Positions 17,358-25,397 are shown, counted from the stretch's first letter. The stretch: DNA of 64,000 nucleotides from an uncultured Dehalococcoidia bacterium (GCA_958296115.1 OY282442.1:1966943-2030942), one strand, 5' to 3'. Translations and numbers: made by a program. The notes: generated from the letters alone by a model not told the origin.

Positions 17358-18353
17358 ATGGCCGTGCTCGCAGTCGTATCGGATAGACCCCGCGCAGGCA
17401 AGACCGCCTTCTGCGCCGCCCTGGCCCGCCATGTACAAGGCATGGGCATGAAAGCCGCCGTACTCAAGCCCGTTGGGCCCAACGATGACCCCGACGCAGC
17501 CGCGTACGCGAATCTGCTCGGCCAGAGCGTGAACGGCGCCCCGAGACTTCCAGAGGGCGCCGCGTTCGAACAGGCCCTCCCGGAAATACTGGCAGCCGCA
17601 AAACGCTACGCCGACCAGAACGACCTGCTCCTCATAGAGGTATCCTCCTCCCTCTCCAATCAGGACGCCGCGCATCTCGCCGCCGCCCTGGATGCCAATG
17701 CGCTCGGCATTGCTGGATACCGCCACAGCCTCCAGGCGCCAGACGTGGCCGCCCTCGATGACACTTATGGCGGCAGGCTGCTCGGCGTTCTGGTCAACGG
17801 CTGGACACGCTACGCAGGCCATGACACCACCCACCGCCTGCTCCCGTCCATGGAACAGGCCGGCGTCCGCGCAATAGGCGCGATTCCCGAGGACAGGGCG
17901 CTGCTGGGCGTGACCGTCGATGAAATCGCCGAGCGCTTGGACGGACGCATTCTCACCGAAATCGGGGAGACCGATACTCTCGTGGAGCACTTCCTCGTGG
18001 GCGGACTCGGCTTGGACAAGGGCGTCGAGTACTTCGGAATACGCGAGCGCAAAGCCGCCATAGTCCGCGGCGACCGGCCCGACATTCAGATGGCGGCCCT
18101 CCAGACACCCACTTCATGCCTGATTCTGACCAAGGGAGTCTCGCCCATCGAATACGTCTTCTACGAGGCCGAAAACCAGGAAATCCCCATACTCCTCACC
18201 GACCTGGACACCATTCCAGCAATGGAGTCACTCGCCAATATCCAGGACCGCGCCCGGTTCGACCACCCCGACAAATTGGCGCGCTTCCGCCAGCTCCTCA
18301 CCGACCATGTAGACGTCGGCGCGGTACTGCAAGCCGTCGGGCTGCCCGCCTAG
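17358..18353 (+). CDS. DRTGG-domain protein with an AAA_26/BioD-like N-terminus
   Basis: This 331-residue protein has a P-loop-like N-terminal domain (VVSDRPRAGKTAFCAALA, residues 5-22) like the AAA_26 part of phosphotransacetylases and dethiobiotin synthetase. A DRTGG domain follows from about 195 (VTVDEIAERLDGRIL, then VEHFLVGG and a long YFGIRERKAAIVRGDRPDI). No acetyltransferase domain follows, so this is the short stand-alone form common in bacteria. DRTGG domains are thought to sense nucleotides or regulate associated enzymes; the specific role is not known. It lies 59 bases after the exporter gene and converges with aspartate dehydrogenase, overlapping its 3' end by four bases. Confidence 0.82.
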   Translation: MAVLAVVSDRPRAGKTAFCAALARHVQGMGMKAAVLKPVGPNDDPDAAAYANLLGQSVNGAPRLPEGAAFEQALPEILAAAKRYADQNDLLLIEVSSSLSNQDAAHLAAALDANALGIAGYRHSLQAPDVAALDDTYGGRLLGVLVNGWTRYAGHDTTHRLLPSMEQAGVRAIGAIPEDRALLGVTVDEIAERLDGRILTEIGETDTLVEHFLVGGLGLDKGVEYFGIRERKAAIVRGDRPDIQMAALQTPTSCLILTKGVSPIEYVFYEAENQEIPILLTDLDTIPAMESLANIQDRARFDHPDKLARFRQLLTDHVDVGAVLQAVGLPA

Positions 18354-19171
18354 CTCCCGACCCGAACCCCCCGCGTACACGCTGTCCGAATCGCCTCGAT
18401 CGCCGAGGCTATCGCCAGGAAGCTCGTCTTGGGGTTCCGCTCGTGAGGCCGCAGCTCCATTCTGAACCGCAGAGCGCCGAGGCTGCCCACCGCCTCCACC
18501 TCGTGAACATTGAGCGCGGCGCCCGGATCTGCCACCACCCGGACCCTCGTATCCCGCGCGCCCAGTCCCGCCAGGCTCAGTGTAGCCGCCACGTTCACGT
18601 TGGCAGGGAAGAGCTTCACCGCCTCGACCGCCGGGCCGTCGAACACTACCGTCGGCTCCGAGATAGCCCGGCCCTCCCACTCGGCGAATCCCGGGGCGCC
18701 TGCAAGTCCGCGCGGGGGTTTCGTCGTCGTCAGCGTTACAGCCTCCAGGCTGCCCCTGGCCGCCCTGATAGCGTCAATTCCGCCGAGCGCGCCCGAAGGC
18801 ACGATGAGCCGGATGCCCTTTTGCGCTGCCAGGCCCGCCAGCCGCTCCGCCAGCGCAGGGTCCGCCAGCGCGCCCGAGCTCATCACTAGGAGGTCCTTGC
18901 CCGCCGAAAGCGCAGCCTCCGCGTGTTCCCTGACCGCGTCCGGCGAGGCGCACTCCACAACCAGGTCCAACCACGGCGCAGCTAGAAAGCGCCGTATCTC
19001 GTCCGTAGCCTGGACCTCGCCGCGCAGACCGCCAGCCAGCGACTCCGCCAGCCCATCCGCCTGGTCGAACACGCACACGAGCCGAGCCTCACCCGCCTCG
19101 CCAGCCTCGACCGCCCGCGCGATCTCCCGCCCAATTGCCCCGCACCCAATCAACCCAACGCCAGTAACCAC
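18350..19171 (-). CDS. nadX: L-aspartate dehydrogenase
   Basis: GTG at 19171 is chosen: GGAGG lies six bases before it, and it leads straight into GVGLIGCGAIGREIARAV, the NAD(P)-binding GxGxxG fold, giving 273 residues, the normal size. The family signature FPANVNVAATLSLAG, with its conserved Asn and Ala run, is near residue 180, and VHEVEAVG and RNPKTSFLAIASA follow near the C-terminus. The enzyme oxidises aspartate to iminoaspartate, feeding NAD synthesis with NadA, or works in aspartate catabolism. It lies 40 bases after the NIPSNAP gene on the same strand. A nicotinate phosphoribosyltransferase gene lies at 62-63 kb, but there is no NadA or NadC here. Confidence 0.9.
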   Translation of the reverse strand: MVTGVGLIGCGAIGREIARAVEAGEAGEARLVCVFDQADGLAESLAGGLRGEVQATDEIRRFLAAPWLDLVVECASPDAVREHAEAALSAGKDLLVMSSGALADPALAERLAGLAAQKGIRLIVPSGALGGIDAIRAARGSLEAVTLTTTKPPRGLAGAPGFAEWEGRAISEPTVVFDGPAVEAVKLFPANVNVAATLSLAGLGARDTRVRVVADPGAALNVHEVEAVGSLGALRFRMELRPHERNPKTSFLAIASAIEAIRTACTRGVRVGS

Positions 19172-19211
19172 GCCGATCCTCCCTCCGCCGCTATCCGATG
19201 CCCCTAGCCCC

Positions 19212-19826
19212 CTACTGCAGCGGCGAAAACGACGCCGGTAGCATGATCTTCGTAGCCTGCTTCGCCAGTCTCGCCGATGTCGGCGGCGGCCATATCCCAC
19301 GCTCCCGCGCCTCTTCCCGAATCCGCAGCCGCTCGTCGAAGCTGCGGTACGCCCACATGTGGGCGAAGTTGCCGTGCCCGCCCGATTCCTTGTACCAGCA
19401 ACCCACCATCGGCGACAGCTTCTCCCGCGCCTCTATCCTCTCGCCCCAAGCCCGCAGTATCTCCGGAATGTCCTCGGGCGGATAGTCGTATATCCGCATC
19501 TCGTATATCGGGCCTAGGTCCCGCGGCGTGAGAGGCCGCATGAACGGCGCGGGCAGGTATATGTCCGAGACCATCGTCTCTATCAGCGGCCCAGTGTCGG
19601 GCGGCCACACGCCGGCCGCCTCGACCTCCGCCCTGGCGCGAGCGCGATCCGCCAAGCTGTCGTAGGGCCAAATAGCCACTACTTGGTTGATCGGCCCAAC
19701 CTCCGTGTGCCAGTGCCCGCCCAGCGGCGAGAACCGCGCCCTGCCCGGCAGCTTCTCCCCGAAGCGCGCCTGGTACTCCGGAACCATCGTAGGCTTCAGG
19801 TCGTAGGTGCGAATCTCGTAGATCAT
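19212..19826 (-). CDS. NIPSNAP family protein (two-domain)
   Basis: The 204-residue protein consists of two tandem ferredoxin-like NIPSNAP units. The first opens MIYEIRTYDLKPTMVPEY and the second, at about 105, opens IYEMRIYDYPPEDIPEIL. Each continues through a conserved aromatic segment (HWHTEVGPINQVVAIWPYDS and FAHMWAYRSFDER) and ends in a LPAPF or LPASFSP-type tail. NIPSNAP proteins are small soluble alpha/beta-barrel dimers of unclear biochemical function, frequent in Chloroflexota, and usually sit by catabolic enzymes. It is the first gene of a short minus-strand unit with nadX. Directly upstream is a decayed antitoxin-like gene. Confidence 0.88.
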   Translation of the reverse strand: MIYEIRTYDLKPTMVPEYQARFGEKLPGRARFSPLGGHWHTEVGPINQVVAIWPYDSLADRARARAEVEAAGVWPPDTGPLIETMVSDIYLPAPFMRPLTPRDLGPIYEMRIYDYPPEDIPEILRAWGERIEAREKLSPMVGCWYKESGGHGNFAHMWAYRSFDERLRIREEARERGIWPPPTSARLAKQATKIMLPASFSPLQ

Positions 19827-19835
19827 TGGCTTGCC

Positions 19836-20113
19836 CTACTCCATCCGATGGAATCCCTCACGCTCGAAGTCTGCGTCATAGGCCAGCGCATCTTCCAGCG
19901 CTTCGTCATGCCGCTCAGATACAGGACTCAGGCTCCCCCTGGTCCGAGCTCCCGATACAGACAACCCCCAATTCCTGGATAGTCAGGGAACGGGGCGGAG
20001 CCGGCGCCAAGCGCTCCCTTAGGACCTCACGGACGAGTGACGCCATAGAAGCTCCCTCTTCGAAGGCCCCTCTGCCGGCCATATTGTAGATGGGTTCGCG
20101 TGCGTTTCATCAT
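19836..20113 (-). pseudogene. Relic of a ribbon-helix-helix type antitoxin gene
   Basis: Reading the minus strand in three frames gives consecutive pieces of one ribbon-helix-helix antitoxin. A beta-strand-like start MKRTRTHLQ is found from 20110. EEGASMASLVREVLRERLAP lies in another frame around 20055-20000, the usual 'xxGxSMAxLVREAL' helix pair. SPVSERHDEALEDALAYD in a third frame runs to a TAG at 19836, the common C-terminal 'VSERHDE' tail of such antitoxins. At least two frameshifts separate them, so no intact product is made. No PIN-domain toxin follows; the next gene is NIPSNAP. The assignment rests on pattern memory and is tentative. Confidence 0.5.
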
Positions 20114-20246
20114 TAGCCAACCCCTGCATGTTATTACATCATAACATCGTGATAACTCCAAAGTCCGCCGGCTGCCGTTTTGCGTCCCCACCAACAGCCA
20201 TCCTCCAAAACCGCGCGCGCAGCCCGCTGACCGCGCGGTTGCCCGG
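20114..20246. other. Intergenic stretch with AT-rich inverted repeat
   Basis: This stretch of about 130 bases lies between the antitoxin relic and the end of the truncated acyl-CoA synthetase gene. A visibly AT-rich segment at 20128-20157 contains GTTAT and ATAAC arms around a six-base loop. No gene is seen, and no remnant of the missing synthetase C-terminal domain was found in any frame. Confidence 0.4.
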
Positions 20247-21602
20247 TCACGGGTCGGCTCGGCCCGCTAGGTAGAAGTATCCGTCGGCGTCCATGCGGGC
20301 GCGGTCGCCCGTTAGGTACCAGCCTCGGCGGAAGCGGCCGATGTATTCGTCGGCGTCGTCCCAGTAGCGGGCGAACATGGACGGCCAGCCCGGCCGGACG
20401 GCCAGGCGGCCCTCCTTGCCTGGTCCCAGCCGCTCAAAGCCTGGACCCAGCGCGGCCATGATGATTCCCGGGACGGGCCTGCCGATAGAGCCGGGCCTGG
20501 GCTTGATGCCCGCGCGGTTGGCGCACATGACCGCGCCCGTCTCCGTCTCCAGGTAGCAGTCGTACACCGGCGCTCCCAGAGCACTCTCGCCCCACTCGGT
20601 CAACTCCGGGGCCAGCGGTTCGCCCGCGCTGAACAGGCTCCTTAGGTTCCGCGGGGCCATTTCCGCGAGAGCCGCGGGGGAGCTGGAGGCGGTCTCCATG
20701 AGGCCCCGGAGCGCCGTCGGCGACGTGAACCAGACCGAGACGCCGTGCTTCTCGATGAGGCGGAGCCAGCGTTCGGCGTCGAATGGGCCCTCGTGGACCA
20801 GCTGCGTGACTCCGCACGCCCACGGAGCAGCTATGCCGTAGGCGGTTCCCGCAATCCAGCTTGGATCGGCGGTACACCAATAGACGTCGTCAGGCCGCAG
20901 CCCCAGGACCCAGTCGCCGGTCGCGCGCTGCTGGACGACGGCCTGGTGGCGGTGTACGACGGCCTTGGGAGGCCCCGTTACGCCGGATGTGTAATGTATG
21001 GTGGCCTCGTCGAGCTGGCTCGCGCGCGCCGTCCTGAACTCTGCGGGCGCCTTGGACATCTCCTCCTCGTAGCCTAGGTCGGCGATGTCGCGGGAGCCTG
21101 GATACCGGCCGCTCTTGTTCACGACGACGATGTGCTGCAGGTCGAACAGGTGGTAGATGATGTCGCCCATGCCGCGCCGCAGGTTGGGCTGGGTTACCAG
21201 TATCTTGGCGCCGCTCCTTGCCATGCGGTCGCGCACGGCCTCCGCCCCGAAGCCCGCGAATATGCAGCCGACCACCGCGCCTATCTTGAGAGCGCCCAGG
21301 AAGGCGAAGTAGAGCTCCGGGACGCGGTCGAGGTACAGCAGTATCCGGTCGCCCTTGACGACGCCGAGGCTTGCGAGCACGTTGGCGAAGCGGCTCGACT
21401 CGAGCTTGATCTGCCGGAAGGTGTATCGTTCGGACTCGCCCTCCATGCCCTCCCATATAAGAGCGGTCTTGTCCGCGAGCCGGCCTCTCGCGTGGCGGTC
21501 CACGGCTTCGTGGGCGATGTTCAGCCACCCGCCTGGCAGCCAGGCCATGCGGTCGAACTCGGTCCCCCAGTCGAACGGCAGGCGCTCCTCTGCGTTGGGC
21601 AT
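20247..21602 (-). CDS. Acyl/acetyl-CoA synthetase-like AMP-binding protein, C-terminal domain missing
   Basis: This 451-residue member of the ANL superfamily resembles acetyl-CoA synthetase: FDWGTEFDRMAWLPGGWLNI start, TYRQ-like TFRQIKLESSRFAN, the AMP-binding motif YTSGVTGPPKAVVH (near 205), the CYLETETGAV motif (near 350) and YLTGDRARMDADGYFYLAGR near the end. Acetyl-CoA synthetases run to about 650 residues. Here translation stops immediately after GRADP, at the hinge, so the roughly 110-residue C-terminal lid with the catalytic Lys is absent. I found no continuation in other frames. The protein could at most do partial chemistry and may be a decaying gene. The A3 motif also has Ala where the family usually has Gly (PKG). 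Confidence 0.85.
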   Translation of the reverse strand: MPNAEERLPFDWGTEFDRMAWLPGGWLNIAHEAVDRHARGRLADKTALIWEGMEGESERYTFRQIKLESSRFANVLASLGVVKGDRILLYLDRVPELYFAFLGALKIGAVVGCIFAGFGAEAVRDRMARSGAKILVTQPNLRRGMGDIIYHLFDLQHIVVVNKSGRYPGSRDIADLGYEEEMSKAPAEFRTARASQLDEATIHYTSGVTGPPKAVVHRHQAVVQQRATGDWVLGLRPDDVYWCTADPSWIAGTAYGIAAPWACGVTQLVHEGPFDAERWLRLIEKHGVSVWFTSPTALRGLMETASSSPAALAEMAPRNLRSLFSAGEPLAPELTEWGESALGAPVYDCYLETETGAVMCANRAGIKPRPGSIGRPVPGIIMAALGPGFERLGPGKEGRLAVRPGWPSMFARYWDDADEYIGRFRRGWYLTGDRARMDADGYFYLAGRADP

Positions 21603-21764
21603 ACCGTCCGCATTATATCCCTAAATCCACCACGGGGTTCGCGGCGCCCGTAGGGTTCGCGGGGGCGGCTCGCTGGGTCGTCTCTTGATGGACAAGGGGC
21701 GGCGTTCTCTATACCATTAGTCAGTGCGAACGACACTATTCCAACCTTCACGGCAGGTTAACTG

Positions 21765-22535
21765 ATGGTCCAAGAGGAACGGGAAGAGAAGACTTTGGAG
21801 CGCGCCATGGTGGTCGTGGCGCACGCGGACGACGCCGAGTTCGGCTGCTCCGGCACGGTGGCGCGGTGGCGCTCCGAGGGCGTAGAGGTGGTCTACGTGA
21901 TATGCACCGACGGCAGCAAGGGCACTGGGGACAGGGCGATAACCTCTCAAGAGCTGTCCGAGATACGCAGCCGGGAGCAGGTCGCGGCCGGCAAGGTCCT
22001 CGGGCTCAAGGACGTCGTGTTTCTGGGCTACCCGGACGCATACCTCCAGCCGACTCTGGAGCTGCGGCATGACATAGCCCGGGAGATACGGCGCCATCGG
22101 CCGGACGTGGTGATCTGCATGTACCCGATGCGGAGCCTGGATGGCGGCGGATGGGGAGTCGGCCATCCCGACCATATCGCGTCGGGCGAGGCGACGCTGG
22201 CGGCTATCTTTCCGACGGCCCGCGACCACCTGACATTCCCCGACCTGCTGGAAGAGGGCCTAGAGCCGCACACGGTGAGCGAGGCGTGGATCATGGGGCA
22301 TCCCGAGCCCGATCACTGGGTGGACGTTACCGGGCACATGGACACGTCCAATAGGGCGCTTGCCGAGCATACGTCGCAGATAGGCGGCAGCAGCATGGAG
22401 GAGATCGGGGAGTCGATGAAGCGCTGGCGCAGGGAGCGGGCCAAGGGCAAGGGTATGAAGTACGCCGAGTCGTTTAGGCGCATATCGTTCCAGCGCCGCC
22501 TGCGCCTGCTGCCCCCATCGGCGACGAAGCCGTAG
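21765..22535 (+). CDS. PIG-L family N-acyl deacetylase
   Basis: This 256-residue LmbE/PIG-L-type protein has the metal-binding motif AHADDAEFGCSGT (normally HPDDAE; the Pro is Ala here) at about 18-30. The second zinc ligand is in GVGHPDHIASGEA near 130, and the acidic VVYVICTDGSKG stretch near 45. Members are zinc-dependent deacetylases of N-acetylglucosaminyl lipids, mycothiol/bacillithiol precursors or antibiotics. The exact substrate cannot be told; this longer VVYVICTDG-type subgroup is common in Chloroflexota. The start at 21765 gives a 14-residue charged leader; an alternative ATG at 21807 begins right at the conserved core. It is a single gene, divergent from the acyl-CoA synthetase. 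Confidence 0.87.
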   Translation: MVQEEREEKTLERAMVVVAHADDAEFGCSGTVARWRSEGVEVVYVICTDGSKGTGDRAITSQELSEIRSREQVAAGKVLGLKDVVFLGYPDAYLQPTLELRHDIAREIRRHRPDVVICMYPMRSLDGGGWGVGHPDHIASGEATLAAIFPTARDHLTFPDLLEEGLEPHTVSEAWIMGHPEPDHWVDVTGHMDTSNRALAEHTSQIGGSSMEEIGESMKRWRRERAKGKGMKYAESFRRISFQRRLRLLPPSATKP

Positions 22536-22620
22536 GCTGGCCCGCCATGACGATGGATGAAGGCGGGGAGGTGTATGAGTCAGGATTCGCGGGATTGTAG
22601 GATATTCAGGATTGGGGGAG

Positions 22621-22635
22621 CAGGCGGGACGCCTG
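22621..22635. repeat. Palindromic hairpin CAGGCG-GGA-CGCCTG
   Basis: This perfect inverted repeat has a three-base loop. A second copy, one base longer on each side, lies at 22734. Confidence 0.7.
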
Positions 22636-22733
22636 GGATAGTGGTGAGGGTAGAGTGGTGAGTGAGTCGAGATGGGGGCGTGGTGAATTATCCTCGCCCT
22701 CGTCCTCTGTCGTGGAGGAGATGGGGAGGGGTT

Positions 22734-22750
22734 GCAGGCGGGACGCCTGC
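22734..22750. repeat. Palindromic hairpin GCAGGCG-GGA-CGCCTGC
   Basis: This second copy of the element at 22621 has a perfect seven-base stem and a three-base loop. It is a dispersed short palindromic repeat type. Confidence 0.7.
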
Positions 22751-22781
22751 GCTCCGGGGATGGGGCGGGCGCGCTGAATTG

Positions 22782-22824
22782 CCTTCACCCTAGGTCTCTC
22801 CCCGTGAAGGGAGGGTGATGAAGG
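22782..22824. repeat. CCCT-rich dispersed hairpin element, copy a
   Basis: CTTCACCCT on the left pairs with AGGGTGATGAAG on the right around an inner CTCTCCCC/GGGAG stem. It is the same family as the copies at 22928, 22968, 23536, 23591 and 61073. Confidence 0.6.
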
Positions 22825-22927
22825 CTGGGACCTTCTTGGCGCCTGCGCCTATGTCCGTTGTCTCTGTCCGGCTCCTTTCGGTTGGCGCTCTGGCGGGTTC
22901 TGGCCGCCTGAATCGCCCTTATTCTAG

Positions 22928-22950
22928 CCCTTTCCCTTCGGGGGAGGGGC
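22928..22950. repeat. CCCT-rich dispersed hairpin element, copy b
   Basis: CCCTTTCCC and GGGGAGGGG form a stem closed by TTCG. This is the core part of the dispersed element only. Confidence 0.55.
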
Positions 22951-22967
22951 GCAGGGCGGGGCGTTTG

Positions 22968-23004
22968 CCCTCACCCTGGCCCTTTCCCCCGTTAGGGAGA
23001 GGGT
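22968..23004. repeat. CCCT-rich dispersed hairpin element, copy c
   Basis: CCCTCACCCTGGCCCTTTCC is followed by GTTAGGGAGAGGG, the same layout as copies f and g. Confidence 0.6.
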
Positions 23005-23009
23005 ACTTG

Positions 23010-23027
23010 GCGGGTCTTACGACCCGC
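23010..23027. repeat. Perfect inverted repeat GCGGGTC-ttac-GACCCGC
   Basis: This seven-base-pair stem with a four-base loop lies between the dispersed elements and the possible RNA segment. Confidence 0.6.
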
Positions 23028-23040
23028 GTCCTATCTACTC

Positions 23041-23365
23041 CTGGTTTCTCCCGCTCTCGCGGGAGATGAGTATGCCTTGCAAGGCAGTGACTCCGGTACT
23101 TGCTTCGAGGATGCCGACGTCGATCGCCCGCCGACACTGGGGGTGCAGCCCCTCCTCTAACTTTCCCGGACGGCTGACGGTCCTTTGCGGGACCGCCTGC
23201 GTTTCGCGCTTGGACCTTCCACCCGCCAAGGCGTCGGGCTGCGCTGGCTACGGTCCTCCCGGTCGTCCGAGAGTCCGCACCTGGAACGGGGGAGACGCAT
23301 TTGGCACTACGTCCTCCTGGCGAGGCGCCGAACATAGAGGGACCTTCTCATACCGCGGGGGCCCC
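23041..23365 (-). ncRNA. Possible structured RNA or mobile-element relic (unassigned)
   Basis: On the minus strand this segment has several strong local stems. They include GGTCC/GGACC around CGCAAA (about 23179-23193), the 12-base palindrome GCCTTGCAAGGC at 23073-23084, and a perfect CTCCCGC-gaga-GCGGGAG stem at 23047-23064, where an RNA would end. No reading frame on either strand looks like a protein. The general look recalls guide RNAs of IscB-type elements (HEARO) or group II intron pieces, but I cannot match it to either with confidence. No nuclease or reverse transcriptase gene adjoins it. Confidence 0.25.
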
Positions 23366-23535
23366 GTCCCAACAACAGCCGCGTGTATGAATACCCTGAA
23401 GATTTGGTAGAGGTGGGCTCTATGCTCGTTTGGAGTACGCCCCTTCGGGCCGTCTACCAGACTAGCACGGCTGTTCTCGCGGTGTCAAGGGGCATTTTGG
23501 GGCAATTTGGGGGCAATTTTCGGGGGAGGCCGGGG

Positions 23536-23576
23536 AATCACCCTCACCCTCACCCTCTCCCATCAAGGGAGAGGGG
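23536..23576. repeat. CCCT-rich dispersed hairpin element, copy f
   Basis: CCCTCACCCTCACCCTCTCCC-type sequence is followed by ATCAA and GGGAGAGGG, giving a perfect nine-base stem CCCTCTCCC/GGGAGAGGG. Confidence 0.7.
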
Positions 23577-23590
23577 ACAAGGCAGGCGAA

Positions 23591-23636
23591 CCTAATCACC
23601 CTAGCCCTAGCCCTCTCCTAATCAAGGGAGAGGGGC
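23591..23636. repeat. CCCT-rich dispersed hairpin element, copy g
   Basis: A tandem neighbour of copy f: ATCACCCTAGCCCTAGCCCT, then TCTCCT, AATCAA and GGGAGAGGGG. Confidence 0.7.
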
Positions 23637-23803
23637 AAGGCGGGACGGCGCCCCACCCGTCTAGGGAGAGGGGATGAGATGGCCTGTATGCTAATTTTGG
23701 ATGCGATTGCCTTGGGGCTGGCACATGCGCTAGACATTCTGGCGCCGGAAGGCAGATAATCGGGTGCGGGCTTACGCAGCTCACTCGACGAGGAGCAGGG
23801 TCA

Positions 23804-24772
23804 ATGGCGAAGATGCAGCGGCTGGAGAAGCTGGAGGGGGTTGGGAACGTGCGGATGATGGAGGCGGATATCCCGTCGCCTGGGCCGGGCGAGATACTGC
23901 TGCGGGTGCGGCGTAGCCTCATCAGCCGAGGGTCCGAGCTCTTCCGGCGGTACGTCATGCCGGGAGCGGTGCCGCCGCGCATGATGGGATATTCGGACGC
24001 GGGGGACGTGGTGGAGGTCGGCAGCGGCGTTACGGACGCGCGGCCGGGCGACAGGTCGAACGTGGGCGGGCCGCACGCGCAGTATGTCGTTGGGGAGCAC
24101 GGGCACATCCCGCCGGAGCTGGACTACGAGTCGGCGACGTTCATCGGGCTGGCGACCAGCGCGGTGATGTGGGCGCGGTCGACGCCCATCCAGCCGGGCG
24201 ATGACGTTGTGGCGCTTGGGCAGGGCATCGTGGGGAATCTGTACATGCAGGCGGTTCGGGAGCGCCAGCCGGGGCGCGTCATCACGGTGGACGCGGCGGC
24301 CATGCGCTGCCGCATCTCTGAGGAGTGCGGCGCGGACGCGGTCATAAACGTGTCGGAGACGGACTCGGTGGAGGCGGTTATGGACTTGACGAACGGCAAG
24401 GGCGCGGACGTGGTGGTGGAGTGCGTTGGCGGCAACGCCGGGCTGAGGTCGTTCGAGCAGGCGCAGCGGATGATGAAGCGGGACGGCGTATTACACCTGA
24501 TAGCGAAGTACCAGGGCGCGAAGGAGGCCGGCGACGGGTTGCTGCCGTTGGATTCGGGCATATTTATGGACAAGCTGCTGATAGCGGGTATTCGCGTTGC
24601 AGGCGAGCGGTCGGAGCACCGGGCGGACGCGGCGCAGATGCTGGTTGACGGGCGCATCAGGATCGCCCCTATGGTTACTCACCGCCTGCCGTGGCAGCAG
24701 ACGGCGGAGGCGTACCACATGCTCTACAAGAGGCCGGAAGAGGCCCTAGCGGTTATAATGGAGTGGGATTAG
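23804..24772 (+). CDS. Medium-chain dehydrogenase/reductase (zinc-binding alcohol dehydrogenase-like)
   Basis: This 322-residue MDR-superfamily oxidoreductase has GroES-like N-terminal strands (PSPGPGEILLRVRRSLISRGSE), then MGYSDAGDVVEVGSGV, and the Rossmann core VVALGQGIVGNLYMQ with its GxGxxG motif near 140. The structural-zinc four-Cys loop is absent and the catalytic zinc Cys is replaced (LISRGSE), so it may be one of the zinc-independent members. It presumably uses NAD(P) to oxidise or reduce a small alcohol, aldehyde or enoyl compound. GAGGAG precedes the ATG. Its last codons (ALAVIMEWD, stop) are echoed about 660 bases downstream, which implies a duplicated 3' end. Confidence 0.85.
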   Translation: MAKMQRLEKLEGVGNVRMMEADIPSPGPGEILLRVRRSLISRGSELFRRYVMPGAVPPRMMGYSDAGDVVEVGSGVTDARPGDRSNVGGPHAQYVVGEHGHIPPELDYESATFIGLATSAVMWARSTPIQPGDDVVALGQGIVGNLYMQAVRERQPGRVITVDAAAMRCRISEECGADAVINVSETDSVEAVMDLTNGKGADVVVECVGGNAGLRSFEQAQRMMKRDGVLHLIAKYQGAKEAGDGLLPLDSGIFMDKLLIAGIRVAGERSEHRADAAQMLVDGRIRIAPMVTHRLPWQQTAEAYHMLYKRPEEALAVIMEWD

Positions 24773-24821
24773 AAGGGGAGAGCCGCCGGATGCCAAACGG
24801 CCATGGCACGGAGGATAAGAT

Positions 24822-25397
24822 ATGAGTCTCGAGAAGCGCGACAAGAATGCGGAAGAGTACGAGGCAGCACCTGCTGATAGGGCGATAACCGTGGACGTCT
24901 CCCCCTGCGAGATGCCTTATTGCGTAGAGTGCCGTCCCAACGTTCTGCGCAAGGCGGCGGAGTCGGCGGGCATAGCAGGGGTGAGCATTTACACTGACCT
25001 GCAGGCGGTCGCTCCGGCTTGGGACAAGCTCGATGAGGCCATTGGAATCAAGACCCGCGAGCCGGTCACTGAAATGATGCGTCGCAGCGGCGACTGGTGG
25101 TATGACTATGCCCGCGGCTCGTTGTCTCTGGATGCGATGTCTCCCAAGGTTGAGCGTATAGCCCGATGCGCAGGCATGGTAGTTACTGACTCAGGCAAAG
25201 ACCACGCCATGGTCGAGCATGAGGTACCTAGCTGCAAGAAGAAAGCGAGGCTGGACGATGCGCGTGCCCGCGCGGAGCGCGAACAGCGTCCGCTACGCAT
25301 AATCGGCAGTACGCTTACTGAAGGGGGGCGTCCTCTTATGCTGCGGGGGCCTCACATATACCCTCGCGGACAGAAAGGAGCGCTTCAATCCGAGTGA
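24822..25397 (+). CDS. Unknown protein with an N-terminal Cys cluster
   Basis: This 191-residue soluble protein begins at ATG 24822, preceded by GGAGG at seven bases. Cys residues at 29, 34 and 37 (SPCEMPYCVEC) and two later ones (RCAGM, PSCKKK) could bind zinc or an Fe-S cluster. There is a WWYDYARG motif in the middle and a basic, Arg/Ala-rich helix towards the end. I do not recognise the family. It lies between the MDR gene and an echo of that gene's 3' end, and its base composition is lower in GC than its neighbours; both facts suggest insertion. The DUF262/HNH nuclease gene follows. Confidence 0.65.
   Translation: MSLEKRDKNAEEYEAAPADRAITVDVSPCEMPYCVECRPNVLRKAAESAGIAGVSIYTDLQAVAPAWDKLDEAIGIKTREPVTEMMRRSGDWWYDYARGSLSLDAMSPKVERIARCAGMVVTDSGKDHAMVEHEVPSCKKKARLDDARARAEREQRPLRIIGSTLTEGGRPLMLRGPHIYPRGQKGALQSE

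Larger units (their letters stand above)
22536..23803. other. 1.3-kb repeat-rich stretch without protein genes
   Basis: No credible coding sequence is found. The stretch is a mosaic of short hairpin elements (listed separately), built mainly from CCCTCACCCT...CCTCTCCC / GGGAGAGGG and CAGGCGGGACGCCTG units. In its middle is a segment (about 23041-23365) with several strong stems that may be a structured RNA. Such elements are dispersed repeats in many genomes of this kind; one more copy lies at 61073. Confidence 0.6.

Noticed and set aside
18750-19300. N-terminal Arg-rich extension of aspartate dehydrogenase to 316 residues
   Set aside because: GTG 19171 has a ribosome-binding site and begins exactly at the Rossmann fold. 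The extension overlaps the 3' side of the NIPSNAP gene.
22919-23335. Minus-strand frame of 138 codons (opening MFGASPGGRSAKCV) in the repeat-rich stretch
   Set aside because: It spans hairpin elements and dispersed repeats. Such frames across structured RNA-like DNA are often misannotated as proteins, so I treat the segment as non-coding.
23536-23636. CRISPR-like array from the two neighbouring CCCT-rich repeats
   Set aside because: Only two imperfect hairpin copies with no regular spacers and no cas genes. They are dispersed intergenic repeats.
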